DNA of 64,000 nt from Calothrix sp. NIES-4105 (GTDB taxonomy: Bacteria; Cyanobacteriota; Cyanobacteriia; Cyanobacteriales; Nostocaceae). Positions 27,540-36,898 of this stretch are shown here, in pieces. The stretch lies in contig NZ_AP018290.1 in assembly GCF_002368415.1 (NCBI RefSeq), positions 4,787,614-4,851,613 of the forward strand, read 5' to 3'. Made by a program: the position numbers and the translations under genes. The notes beneath the pieces are model-generated. The model was not told the DNA's origin, did no database searches, and saw only the letters and a list, made by a program, of their open reading frames with translations. Each line of letters begins with the position of its first letter. Position 1 is the first letter of the stretch.

Positions 27540-27962
27540 GTGCCTAGGAAATACATGAAAAATATTAATATAAAACAACAAAAATTTACAATAAACGACG
27601 TACCTACGCGCTTGCATCATCTTGCTACTAACTTATCCGAGATTAAATCTTTATTTATGTCAAACTCGCATCAGGAATCAATACTAGAGCTTATTAAAGA
27701 AAGTAGATATTTTATCGAATGGGTTGTTCCCGATATGGTATCAATAGATGTTGAGCAAGCAGGTTTAAAAATTATTATCGCATACAGTATTAAAAGCAGG
27801 AATACCGTATCGAACTATGTTGCCTTCATTATCGAATCCAAATGCTTGTCCTACTGTTGTTACCTGACTAGCCAATCCCATCGCATCTCTAAATCCTGTA
27901 ATACTTCTTCTTATTTGGGTAGGTTTTGTAACATTTATGTGTTCACCATTGTTAAATATTAA
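27540..27962 (+). pseudogene. Truncated small cyanobacterial protein gene running into the antisense gene
   Basis: The likely start is the ATG at 27555 (MKNINIKQQK), with a GTG at 27540 in the same frame. Residues up to about 70 (RLHHLATNLSEIKSLF, LELIKESRYFIEWVVPD) look like a short protein common in Nostocales genomes. From about 27765 the frame simply reads the complement of the secreted-protein gene on the other strand, so the natural 3' end has been lost or replaced. I would treat residues 1 to about 70 as a relic of a real gene. Function unknown. Confidence 0.45.
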
Positions 27963-28214
27963 ATCAAAATCAAGAGTTCCAATGGTTCCAACAGACGAAT
28001 TTAATTGAAATTGAGCTTGTGTTCTTCCAGTGTTATTGTTACAGGTTATAATTACTGTGCCACCATCCAAAGTTTGACGACTTGAACCTGCAAATGTACC
28101 TGAAGGGATAAATAAGATTGTTAAACCAGAGACTATGATAACTAATATTTGAGTAACTTTAACTGCTTTACTAGCCTTGTTAAAATGAAAGTACGTAGAG
28201 TAAGGAGTTACCAT
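27765..28214 (-). CDS. Small secreted hypothetical protein
   Basis: A 149-residue protein. Residues 20-42 form a signal peptide (VTQILVIIVSGLTILF followed by PSGTFAGSS). The mature part contains a Cys pair (CNNNTG near 58 and CDNNF at the C-terminus), possibly a disulfide. No family is recognised. It occupies the place where hetN is expected between hglB and hetI, on the opposite strand to hglB. The start is not well defined; an internal start closer to the signal peptide is possible. Confidence 0.6.
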   Translation of the reverse strand: MVTPYSTYFHFNKASKAVKVTQILVIIVSGLTILFIPSGTFAGSSRQTLDGGTVIITCNNNTGRTQAQFQLNSSVGTIGTLDFDLIFNNGEHINVTKPTQIRRSITGFRDAMGLASQVTTVGQAFGFDNEGNIVRYGIPAFNTVCDNNF

Positions 28215-28282
28215 ATTTCCCTAGATTTATCGAAGCGCTAATTCGTTACTATACTATATTTATAGTAATTCTGGTTACTGCT

Positions 28283-29062
28283 ATGCCTTCACCATTTCCA
28301 GGGATGAATCCTTACCTTGAAACTCCTGATTTATGGTCGGGGGTACACGGGCGCCTTATCATAACTATAGCTGACATTCTCTCGCCGCTATTACGTCCAA
28401 AGTACTTTGTTGCAGTCGAAGAGCGAATTTATGAGTCAACGCCTAACAATAGGATTCTTGTAGGTATTCCCGATGTTTCAATCCAACGCCAAACTACAGG
28501 CACCAACACAACTAATGCTACCGTAGCGACACCTACAGTTCAACCGACAAATGTTACCCTCCCTATAACTGAAGAAATTAAGGAAAGATATTTAGAAGTA
28601 AAGCGAGTAGAAACGAAAGAAGTAGTTACTACAATTGAAATTTTATCTCCTAAAAATAAGCGTTCGGGTGAGGGACGTGCAGCTTATGAAACTAAACGTC
28701 AGCGCGTATTGAGTAGCAATACGCATTTAGTAGAAATAGACTTATTACGCGGTGGAGTCCCATTACCAATTATGGAAACTGCCATTAAAAGCCATTATAG
28801 AATTATAGTAAGTCGCAGCGAACGGCGCCCACAAGCTGATTTATATGCTTTTAATATACAAAACTCTATTCCCGGATTTCTACTACCTTTACGTACAGGA
28901 GATGTAGAGCCGATGCTTGATTTACAGACTATATTAAACCAATTATATGACCGCGCGAGCTATGATTTAGTCATCGATTATCATCAAGAACCTGTACCTG
29001 GCTTATCTAAGATAGATAAAGATTGGCTTGATAAGCTATTACGCGCGCAAGGATTAAGGTAA
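28283..29062 (+). CDS. DUF4058 family protein (copy 1)
   Basis: A 259-residue protein that begins with the family signature SPFPGMNPYLE and continues with VEIDLLRGG, YRIIVSRSERRP and a conserved C-terminal LYDRASYDLVIDY. The family is common in cyanobacteria and has no established function; the conserved acidic and basic pattern is reminiscent of a nuclease fold, which is only a guess. A second copy is at 47340-48125. The gene stands alone between palindromic repeats. Confidence 0.85.
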   Translation: MPSPFPGMNPYLETPDLWSGVHGRLIITIADILSPLLRPKYFVAVEERIYESTPNNRILVGIPDVSIQRQTTGTNTTNATVATPTVQPTNVTLPITEEIKERYLEVKRVETKEVVTTIEILSPKNKRSGEGRAAYETKRQRVLSSNTHLVEIDLLRGGVPLPIMETAIKSHYRIIVSRSERRPQADLYAFNIQNSIPGFLLPLRTGDVEPMLDLQTILNQLYDRASYDLVIDYHQEPVPGLSKIDKDWLDKLLRAQGLR

Positions 29063-29080
29063 AAAGGAAAAAATTTTTTT

Positions 29081-29243
29081 TGTGGGGTGGGCGTCAAAAG
29101 CCCGCCCTTAAATATAGGACGGGCTTTTGATGCCCATCCCACAAGATAGTTACATCCCACAAGATAGTTCTATCCCACAAGATAGTTCTATCCCACAAGA
29201 TAGTTACATCCTACAAGATAGTTCTATCCCACAAGATAGTTTT
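29081..29243. repeat. Family A palindrome followed by six 18-bp tandem repeats
   Basis: 29081-29147 is a TGGGGTGGGC...GCCCATCCCACAAG palindrome. Its last half becomes a tandem array: six 18-base units ATCCCACAAGATAGTT(AC/CT) at 29136-29243 with few changes. The array ends exactly on the hetI stop codon. Confidence 0.9.
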
Positions 29244-29992
29244 TAATTATACAGCCAGCGCTTCAGATGACCCTTGGCGCCAGGTACAGCAATAGCAGCA
29301 ACGGAACCGCGCGCGGGTACAAGTTCTAACAAACTCCAATCTGAAGCAGTATTGATTTTTGCTCCTTCGTTGGGAGTTAGCGAAACTTCAATTTGTTGTA
29401 ACTGAGAAATACCGGCGCCAGTAGCTTTGAGATACGCTTCTTTACAAGTCCAGTAGCGGAAAAATACTTCTTGCTTTTGATTTGGAGGAAGCAATTTCAT
29501 CACCGCGTACTCATTTGGTGAGAAAAATTGTTGAGCAAGTACTAAAACATCAGTTACTGGTCGAATATACTCTAAATCTATCCCAATTGGTCGGTTAAGA
29601 GATACTGCACACAGTGCCATCCCTTGACAATGGGACAAATTAAACCACACTTGGCTATCTTTAAACGGTTCTGCTAGTACTGGCTTACCAAATGCTTCAT
29701 AATCAAACTGTATTTCTTGTGGTGCGACATTTAAATAACGGCTTAATATGGTTCGCAGCATACCCCGACCAACTGTAAAACGTTGTCGGTGCTGTTGGAA
29801 GTATAAACGTTCCGCACGCGCGAGTTCGTCAGGAGAGAGAAGTTTGGCAAATTGTTTCAACTTAGACTCTGGCTGGTCAAGCTCCATTCGCCAAACATGA
29901 ATCTCGTCTTGCAACAGGGTTAACTCAGCGGGAGCAGTTAGCCATTGAGAATTGCTATCTGTCACCAAGGTACGCAGTTTAGAATTTTGCAT
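29243..29992 (-). CDS. hetI: 4'-phosphopantetheinyl transferase HetI
   Basis: A 249-residue Sfp-type transferase that loads phosphopantetheine from CoA onto carrier domains, here most likely Ser1366 and Ser1493 of HglE and Ser45 of HglB. Metal- and CoA-binding motifs are present: IGIDLE (Asp139, Glu141) and WTCKEAYLKATG (181-192, with Glu185). FGKPVL and FNLSH are also conserved in the family. It is transcribed towards the hgl genes, as hetI is in Anabaena. Residues 1-20 are weakly conserved, so an internal start is possible. Confidence 0.9.
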   Translation of the reverse strand: MQNSKLRTLVTDSNSQWLTAPAELTLLQDEIHVWRMELDQPESKLKQFAKLLSPDELARAERLYFQQHRQRFTVGRGMLRTILSRYLNVAPQEIQFDYEAFGKPVLAEPFKDSQVWFNLSHCQGMALCAVSLNRPIGIDLEYIRPVTDVLVLAQQFFSPNEYAVMKLLPPNQKQEVFFRYWTCKEAYLKATGAGISQLQQIEVSLTPNEGAKINTASDWSLLELVPARGSVAAIAVPGAKGHLKRWLYN

Positions 29993-31016
29993 GTTTATTT
30001 TAGATTATTGATACTTGAACGAATTGGCAATAGGGAACGGCAATCTCACTCTCACTAACCACACAATCAAATTTCACTTGTTTCGATTAAATAATCGCTC
30101 TGATCAAGTGACTTAAACTAGCTTGACTTACGGGTATATGAATCTTTTAATCCTCTAGCTAAGGAATAATAGATTTTTTTTAAGTCAAAATTGTCTTATC
30201 CGCCTATTGAACGCGCGGTGTACACACAAATCGCATTCCGGTAAGGAGGACTATGGGATTTAATACGCAATTCCCCAATTATTGGGAACTTAGGGAGATT
30301 ACAACAATCTATATTAGTAACCGACAAATTTTCAGACATCCTCAAAAAAATTAACGTAATAATATCTATCTAGTAAATTTAGGTCAACACAACAAATGTA
30401 TCTGTAAATTTACATATACAGAACTATAAATGATAATTAGACTAACTTGAACCGACCAATATCATGCAGTAATTATGACTAAGATAAATTACCTATACTG
30501 CTTGATATTCATAGCTGGGAATTTGTTTTATTTATTTTCACCCCAGTACTTCGGTAGCACAACACTAACTATTCCAATCGTGTAGCAACTAGCTTTCAGT
30601 TAAGATAAAAATAGTTATTGATGCTTCATACCACTGTTAACTCTCTATTGTAATTACTTTTATGTGAAAGTAAAGAGAAAAAATTATAAAAATATGAAAT
30701 AAAAGCAATTTATTTGATTTTATTTGGTAACGTGTCTTTACAAGTCAATAAGCACTGTACATTTTTAGAACAAACCATATTTTTATTTACAAGTAATAAG
30801 TAAATATCAGTAAAAAGTATTAGTAAGTGCATTGATAAAAGCATAATCAACAAATAGTTCCCTTGATATATATAGCTGTTGAGTATTCATGCATTAATTG
30901 GCGCCGTCCTATAGAACATGGATAATCTGTATCAGATTATGATGTACGTAACGAGTAAAAATGCGGTATTTTAATGCATCATCAACAAAAAACACTGCAA
31001 AGGAGCGGCATAAAGA
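29993..31016. other. Gene-poor region between hetI and a pseudogene
   Basis: About 1 kb of AT-rich sequence. It includes the hetI promoter region and a weak inverted repeat, TAATCTGTATCAGATTA, near 30929. The only coding hint is a 33-codon frame at 30253-30354 preceded by AAGGAGG with a very short 3-base spacer. I do not trust it as a gene. Confidence 0.5.
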
Positions 31017-31956
31017 ATGTCATTGATGCGGCATAAACACAAATCGCTATTTTTCGGCGCCGTTACATTACTAAGTCTGGTTTTAAGTGCTGGTGTAGAG
31101 CGAAAGCGCACATGCAGAAACAGTCACGGAGAGAGTTAAGCGCACGGGAGTATTAACAGCAGGTACTAGCTCCAGACGCAATTCATGAGTGCTTATGTAG
31201 ACAGTAAAGGGCAATCAGTAGGTTACTCGGTAGACATGCTGGTACAGATTAAGGAACAATTGGAAAAACAGCTAGGCTTTGAAAATTCAACTCAAATTAG
31301 TTAAACTATCTCCTGCAGAGCGAATTCCCCAAATTGAGAGAGCGTAAAGTCGATATAGTATGTGATGCCAGCAGCTTTACCTGGGAACGCGATAAACTAG
31401 TCGATTTCTCGGTAAGTTATGCCATTACAGGTACACACTTACTAGTTAAAAAAGATAGCACATTGGGTACAGCTGAATCGTTGTTAGGAAAGCGGGTTGG
31501 AGTGTTGCCGCAAACCACAAACGAACAGGTAATTCGTAAAGTGCAACCCAAAGCACAACTTGTAAACTTCAAAAATCGTAACGAAGCTTACACAGCATTG
31601 GAACAAGGGAAAATAGATGCTTTTGCAGCTGATGGAATTCTCTCGCTCAGGGTGGCTGCAATTGCAGAAAAACCATGATGCTTTTAAGATAGTACCTGAC
31701 CGTCCTTTCTCGCGTGAAGGTATTGCGTGTATGGTACCAGAGAACAATTCGAGATTTCTGGACACTGTGAACTTCGCGCTAATTAAATTTATGCAGGGAT
31801 TTATAAACGGTAACCCGCGCGTCGGTAGCAATTTTCGACCGCTAAGAAGGCGCCAAGGGTACAATTTTTATTAATCAAGACCTGCGTGATTTAGCAATAG
31901 AGACAATGCAACTAGTTATCGAGTCACGTCAAGAAATTCCGAAAAACGATTTGTAA
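31017..31956 (+). pseudogene. Frameshifted amino-acid ABC transporter substrate-binding protein
   Basis: A family 3 solute-binding protein gene broken by several frameshifts. The start is ATG 31017, with AAGGAG upstream and a signal peptide (HKSLFFGAVTLLSLVLS). The frame then changes to one reading ETVTERVKRTGVLTAGT. 31334-31678 reads RKVDIVCDASSFTWERDK and LLGKRVGVLPQTT. A further shift gives FKIVPDRPFSREG and NRFLDTVNFAL, and the last piece ends near 31956. All pieces follow the order of an intact GltI/GlnH-like protein. No permease or ATPase gene is nearby. Confidence 0.85.
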
Positions 31957-32039
31957 AAGGGTAGTTCTTGTAGCTCACGGATGGGCGCCTGTGCTACGGT
32001 CATCTGGAACAGATAACCTACATATAATTATTTTCACTA

Positions 32040-32375
32040 CTAACCCACAGCATAATCAGTAAATTGCCGTTTAAAAGGAGAATGAAATCCAATCACAATA
32101 TCTTGTTTCGGAACCCCCATAGCAGCTAACTCATCAGCAATATCTACCTCTGTGCTGTTCCACTGAATCCAAATTTTTTCATCTATTATATCTATATGCA
32201 TCGAACAACCGTACACACGCCGCTTATTTTCCCAGCCGACATGAACAATTTGATAATGGTCACGTACAGTATCAAAAACTTGCTCTACTTCTACTTCCCC
32301 ATAAGAAGGTTTATAACTACCATGTGTTACCAGAAATTCTTGAACATATTCTCTGTAGCTCTTTAACTTATCCAT
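32040..32375 (-). CDS. xisI: XisI family protein
   Basis: A 111-residue protein matching the fdxN-element excision controlling factor XisI: MDKLKSYREYVQEFL at the start, FDTVRDHYQIVHVGW, and IHIDIIDEKIWIQ-type strands near residue 58-72, ending FKRQFTDYAVG. In Anabaena XisH and XisI are required for excision of the fdxN element, but family members are abundant and mostly unlinked to excision elements. The start overlaps the end of xisH by 13 bases, so the pair is translationally coupled. No recombinase (XisF) is seen in this window. Confidence 0.88.
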   Translation of the reverse strand: MDKLKSYREYVQEFLVTHGSYKPSYGEVEVEQVFDTVRDHYQIVHVGWENKRRVYGCSMHIDIIDEKIWIQWNSTEVDIADELAAMGVPKQDIVIGFHSPFKRQFTDYAVG

Positions 32376-32779
32376 CTCACAATCTCCTCAGTATCAGTAT
32401 CATAAATTACTAGCTTTAATTTATATTCTTGGATTTGAAGCTGTGTAAACGGGAGTATAAAAAAATCATTATAAGTTATTATATCAACAGCCAAATATAA
32501 CTTACGTTCTGGGTCTTTTTCTCTTAGACCAGTGCGATAGTTAAGAAACTGTCCCAGAGCAACATGAAAATCAGTGATAGCTGATGCTTTTAGAAAACTC
32601 TTGATTTCAACAGCAATTTTTTCTCCGTCCTTTTCGGCTGCAAGTAACTTTTCTGCTCCCAAATCAATTCGCATCTGTACTGTTCCAACAGTAATATACA
32701 AAGGGTCATCTGTAATCGTCCACCCATCTTTCTCTAATGCTAATTTCACAACTTCGTGAAATTTATCTTTTGCTGACAT
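32363..32779 (-). CDS. xisH: XisH family protein (nuclease-like fold)
   Basis: A 138-residue XisH protein: SAKDKFHEVVKLALEKDGW, then MRIDLGAE with Asp39 and IAVEIKSF with Glu58-x-Lys60, a pattern like the PD-(D/E)XK core, followed by HVALGQFLNYR and LYLAVDIITYNDFF. XisH works together with XisI. It lies immediately upstream of xisI on the minus strand. Whether it cuts DNA is not established. Confidence 0.88.
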   Translation of the reverse strand: MSAKDKFHEVVKLALEKDGWTITDDPLYITVGTVQMRIDLGAEKLLAAEKDGEKIAVEIKSFLKASAITDFHVALGQFLNYRTGLREKDPERKLYLAVDIITYNDFFILPFTQLQIQEYKLKLVIYDTDTEEIVRWIS

Positions 32780-32886
32780 ACCTTATTTGCGTGTTTGGGA
32801 GTATCCTAATTTTACACTACGGCTAATGATTGCTAGTAGAATCGTACCACAGTCAATACGAAAAGGCGCTACCTTTCACGAGTTAA

Positions 32887-32918
32887 TCATCCGTTACATC
32901 CGCTGCATCCGTTGCCAA
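32887..32918. repeat. Short tandem repeat, family E
   Basis: CATCCGTTACATCCGCTGCATCCGTTGCCA, three 9-base units, in the spacer between xisH and the WG-repeat gene. Confidence 0.8.
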
Positions 32919-33008
32919 TTTCCTCTGTTCAGAAACAATTGTTTTATACATCATGTCACTGTTGAGAAGCAGAATTAATCTGTTTGTATCTCTGGACTGG
33001 TGTAATCA

Positions 33009-34061
33009 ATGATGAAGCGAATTGGGTCATTATCAATATATATAGCTATGGCTGTTTTTGGCGCCATAAATACTAGCTGCTACCAGCAAGTAACAGCATC
33101 TACTCTAAAAACCAGCTATGAAAATAAAACTAACTACTCATTAAGAAATAATCAAGTGTCAACCCCGTTATATCGGATTGTCCAAAATGGTAAATACGGT
33201 TTTATAGACAAAAATGGAAAAGTTGTCATCCGTCCACAGTATGATTTAGCTTGGAGTTTTATTGATGGGTTAGCACAGGTGAAGGTGGGCGCCCGATATG
33301 GTTATATAGATACGCTAGGTAGAAGAGTAATTTCGCCAAAATACCGTATTTCCTATGCTTTTGCAAACGGGGTGGCATTAGTTTTGATTGATGACAAATA
33401 CGGATTTATTAATGAGAAGGGAAAAGTTGTAATTCAACCGCAGTATGACGGCGCCTTAGCTTTTAGAAATGGAATGGCAGCAGTACAAATAGATGATAAA
33501 TGGGGATATATTGACTATACGGGTAAAACAGTAATTAAACCGCAGTTTGAAGCGGCTTTACATTTTCACGAAGGACTTGCTGCTGTTCAACTAGATAATA
33601 AGTGGGGATATATTAATGTTGATGGTCAAATAGTTATTCAACCGCAGTTTGAAAGTACTTTAAAATTTAGCGAAGGTTTAGCAGCAGTACAAGTAAATGA
33701 TAAGTACGGATATATTAACCAATCAGGTAAATATGTCATCAAACCTCAGTTCAACGATGCTTGGGAATTTAAAGATGGTTTAGCAGCGGTACAGGTTGGA
33801 CAAAAATGGGGTTTTGTAAATGTGTCGGGTGAAATGATAATTCCTGCACAATATGATAAAGCTACAAATTTCTCTCAAGGTTTAGCTGCAGTAAAAGTGA
33901 ACGATAAATATGGCTTTATTGATAAAACAGGACAAATGGTAATTGCACCACAATTTGATTTAGCGCTCTCGTTTACAGATGAATTAGCTTTAGTTTACGC
34001 GCGCGGAGGCGCCGGTTATATCAATAAGCAAGGTGAGTACATCTGGAACCCTACTAATTAG
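33009..34061 (+). CDS. Exported WG-repeat protein
   Basis: A 350-residue protein made of about eight WG repeats of about 34-35 residues, each of the form KYGFIDKNGKVVIRPQYD...F.DGLAAVQV (residues of about 60-345). A hydrophobic N-terminal segment (SLSIYIAMAVFGAINTSC) is a signal peptide or lipoprotein-like anchor; the residues before Cys24 (NTS) do not fit a classic lipobox. WG-repeat proteins are usually surface or periplasmic and their function is unknown. Met2 is an equally possible start. Confidence 0.85.
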   Translation: MMKRIGSLSIYIAMAVFGAINTSCYQQVTASTLKTSYENKTNYSLRNNQVSTPLYRIVQNGKYGFIDKNGKVVIRPQYDLAWSFIDGLAQVKVGARYGYIDTLGRRVISPKYRISYAFANGVALVLIDDKYGFINEKGKVVIQPQYDGALAFRNGMAAVQIDDKWGYIDYTGKTVIKPQFEAALHFHEGLAAVQLDNKWGYINVDGQIVIQPQFESTLKFSEGLAAVQVNDKYGYINQSGKYVIKPQFNDAWEFKDGLAAVQVGQKWGFVNVSGEMIIPAQYDKATNFSQGLAAVKVNDKYGFIDKTGQMVIAPQFDLALSFTDELALVYARGGAGYINKQGEYIWNPTN

Positions 34062-34080
34062 GGTTTACTGAAATTTTTTC

Positions 34081-34145
34081 TTGTGGGGTGGGCATCAAAA
34101 GCCCGCCCACATATATGGAACGGGCAAGGATGCCCATTCCACAAT
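34081..34145. repeat. Palindromic repeat, family A
   Basis: TTGTGGGGTGGGCATC and GGATGCCCATTCCACAA form the outer arms, with GCCCGCCC/GGAACGGGC inside. It lies between the convergent WG-repeat and Mn-catalase genes. Confidence 0.85.
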
Positions 34146-34198
34146 TGCAGGTTAATCTAATTTTTGCAAATCTCGCTCATGAAATCTTGCTCAACTTA

Positions 34199-34900
34199 TC
34201 AACCAGCCTTGAGCGGGTCAGCGATGTACTTAAATGTTGGCTCAGAGTTCCAGGGACCGCGCTCATCTTGGTTTACACCATTTTCCTGATTCGCAGTAGA
34301 CAAATTGTAGTAAATATCAACTGTGTTATCGGGTTGTATATTACCAAACATCGGGTCTGTGAGTTTACCTAGAGAATCTAGTGCCTTCATAAACATCTGC
34401 GTGTGAGAAATTTCTCGTGTTAATAAATGCACTAAGGTTTTTTTACTACCTTCATCGGTAGATAGCTTAATTAACTCTTCATAAGTCTGACGGGCGCCAG
34501 CTTCAGCGGCAATATTAGCTCGTAAATCACGCACTACGTCACCACCTTCGTTAACATAGCTTGCAGTCCAAGTATTACCTTGACTATCTAGCAAATGAGG
34601 CCCCACACCGCGCACTGCAAATAGAGTGCTTTTATATGCTTCGGTTTGGTCAACATTCTTGGTATGAGCTTCAATCATTCTGCCTACCATTTCTAAATGT
34701 CCGAACTCTTCTAGCGCAATATCTTGCAGCATATCCCGAATTCCTGCATTTTCGCAGTGGAACGATTGTGTCCAATATTGCAAAGCTGCCGTCAATTCTC
34801 CAGTGGCACCACCAAATTGCTCTAAAAGTAATTGAGCAAAACGAGGGTTTGGTTCATCAATCTTTACACTATGAATTGGTTCTTTCTTGTGAAAAAACAT
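34199..34900 (-). CDS. Manganese catalase
   Basis: A 233-residue non-haem dimanganese catalase that breaks down hydrogen peroxide in the cytoplasm. Metal ligands of the four-helix bundle are visible: Glu35 (GGATGELTAALQYW), Glu64-Glu65 and His68 (ALEEFGHLE), Glu133 (AAEAGARQTYEEL) and Glu163/His166 (TREISHTQMF). The length fits the short cyanobacterial type. It is a single gene with about 980 bases of non-coding sequence upstream. Confidence 0.92.
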   Translation of the reverse strand: MFFHKKEPIHSVKIDEPNPRFAQLLLEQFGGATGELTAALQYWTQSFHCENAGIRDMLQDIALEEFGHLEMVGRMIEAHTKNVDQTEAYKSTLFAVRGVGPHLLDSQGNTWTASYVNEGGDVVRDLRANIAAEAGARQTYEELIKLSTDEGSKKTLVHLLTREISHTQMFMKALDSLGKLTDPMFGNIQPDNTVDIYYNLSTANQENGVNQDERGPWNSEPTFKYIADPLKAG

Positions 34901-35878
34901 AGATGCGTTCCTCTCTGTGTACTTGTGCTAAGTAAAATCCTATATCTTAATCTCAAGCAGTCTAGCCTAATTTGTTTGATTTATGAACGTGAATAAATTT
35001 CAGTTTAAATTAGCTAAACTCGCATTTCATTTTTAATTAGAATCTTGTTTCTAATCTTCTATCTCTAGAAATAATAAAATATTTTAATACCTGTGTCTAA
35101 AGTATTAGTTTCTTTTCCGTAAAACTCACATATTCGTAGGCATAATTTGTGGTAATCCTAATTGTTGGCGCAATTGAGCAATATCTTGTGCGTATTCTTA
35201 TCTGGAAGTTATTTTTGATAACTAGCTTAACTTTTCGTGCATTAATATGTATGAGGGCGATATCGCTCTAAATGTTGCAGTTTAGATGCTACTTATGGAT
35301 TTACTTTGGCGCCCACCCCACAATCATATACGGTGAAATAAACATTCATACGAACATTAAAAATAAGGAATAACTTTGAAGCAAAATACACATATATTAA
35401 TTATTCAATTGTCGTAATAGCTGCGGTCGTAATAACTAGTGTTGAGATAGACTTGAGCTTCATACAAAGTCCTAGCTGTTGTTACGTAAGAACAATTACC
35501 TGTTCGGTAATTTTATTGTATTAAATTACACTTTAATTCATCAAGTATACAGTTAGAGAGTGCATTAATATATCTAGAATCAAACCTAGGTAAAAGCTTG
35601 CATGTTTTTATTAAAAGCAAGGAAACTTAGTATTAATGCCTATCTGGAATTGATTTTACGGCTAATTGCGTTGGGGAGCAACCGTGAAATGACTTGTATA
35701 TTAACTATGGAATGAATTCTAAAAAACTATGTCATAAGTATTTAAACGCAGTTCAAGCGCGACAGAACTTATGCGGGAATTAGTAAACGCTAGGCTTTAG
35801 AGCTAATTGTAATTTCAACACGGCGCCAAGCCAATTCGTCCGAAAAAGTAAGTACACTAAATTTAAGGAAACAAAATA
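34901..35878. other. Non-coding stretch with a possible gene tail
   Basis: About 980 AT-rich bases. On the minus strand around 35124-35195 a short frame after a stop reads EYAQDIAQLRQQLGLPQ and ends in TGA. It looks like the last residues of a lost gene. Nothing else in the region can be supported. Confidence 0.45.
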
Positions 35879-36841
35879 ATGCGTGTTTTTGTAACTGGTG
35901 GTTCCGGATTTGTTGGTCGCAACCTGATAGCAGCTCTCGTACAACAAGGTATTGAAGTGCGCGCGCTCGTCAAATGGGAGTCTGAAATTCATATCATTGA
36001 ATCAAGTGGCGCCACTCCCATAAGCGGGGATATCAATGACTTACAGGCACTGAAGCTTGGAATGTCTGGATGCTCAGTAGTATTCCATGCAGCTGCAAAG
36101 GTAGATGATTGGGGAGTTTTAGAAGATTTTCAGAAAGTCAATATTAATGGAACAGAGCAAGTAATTGCAGCAGCAAGAGCAACAGGTGTACCACGCCTTG
36201 TTTATGTGAGTACTGACGCTGTTCTGATCGGAGGAAAACCAATCATTAATGCCTCGGAAACTCATCCTCTTCCCGCAAAGCCATTAGGCTATTACGCACT
36301 CACTAAAGCAATTGCAGAAACTTTGGTTGTTAAAGCAAATTCTTCGGAACTCACAACAATGGTGGTTCGTCCGCGTTTTGTCTGGGGAAAAGGAGACACA
36401 ACATTAATGGCACGTTTTGTTAAAGCTATGCGTAAAGGTGATTTTGCCTGGATATCTGGAGGTCGCTATCCTATCTCTACCTGCCACGTCAGAAATTTGT
36501 GTGAAGGGTTGATTTGTGTGGCAGAGCGAGGAAAGGGGGGTGAAATTTACTTTATTACCGATGGTGTACCTGTGGAATTTAGAAGCTTTATTACAGAGTT
36601 AGCAAGAACTCAAGGAGTTGAGCCAGGAACAGGTAGCATACCACACTGGTTAGTTTGGTCGTTGGCATGGAGTTTAGAGACTGCTTGGAATTTATTAAAC
36701 CTTAAAGGTTCACCTTCAATCACCCGCACAGCTTTATCTATGATTGGGTCTGAAGTTACGGTAGATGATACAAAAGCACGACGCGAGCTTGGTTATACAC
36801 CAGTGATTTCACGCCAAGAAGGATTATTAGAAATGATATGA
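35879..36841 (+). CDS. NAD-dependent epimerase/dehydratase (extended SDR)
   Basis: A 320-residue extended SDR with an intact TGGSGFVG loop (residues 6-13), VFHAAAKVDDWG, and the catalytic Tyr139/Lys143 (YYALTK). The sequence resembles 3-beta-hydroxysteroid dehydrogenase/isomerase-like members (NVNGTEQVIAAARATGVPRLVYVSTDAV). The substrate cannot be told. It is followed after about 20 bases by a palindrome and is convergent with the sugar porter gene. Confidence 0.82.
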   Translation: MRVFVTGGSGFVGRNLIAALVQQGIEVRALVKWESEIHIIESSGATPISGDINDLQALKLGMSGCSVVFHAAAKVDDWGVLEDFQKVNINGTEQVIAAARATGVPRLVYVSTDAVLIGGKPIINASETHPLPAKPLGYYALTKAIAETLVVKANSSELTTMVVRPRFVWGKGDTTLMARFVKAMRKGDFAWISGGRYPISTCHVRNLCEGLICVAERGKGGEIYFITDGVPVEFRSFITELARTQGVEPGTGSIPHWLVWSLAWSLETAWNLLNLKGSPSITRTALSMIGSEVTVDDTKARRELGYTPVISRQEGLLEMI

Positions 36842-36862
36842 CTGCTGTAAATGTAGGTATTT

Positions 36863-36886
36863 GTAAGGTGGCTTAAGCCACCCTAC
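36863..36886. terminator. Hairpin between convergent genes (family C variant)
   Basis: GTAAGGTGGCTTAAGCCACCCTAC, a palindrome between the stop codons of the SDR and the sugar porter, placed as a shared terminator would be. Confidence 0.5.
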
Positions 36887-36898
36887 GGAATCCTATAA

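Noticed and set aside
30253-30354. A 33-codon frame preceded by AAGGAGG
   Set aside because: The ribosome binding site is only 3 bases from the ATG, and the peptide has no recognisable feature.
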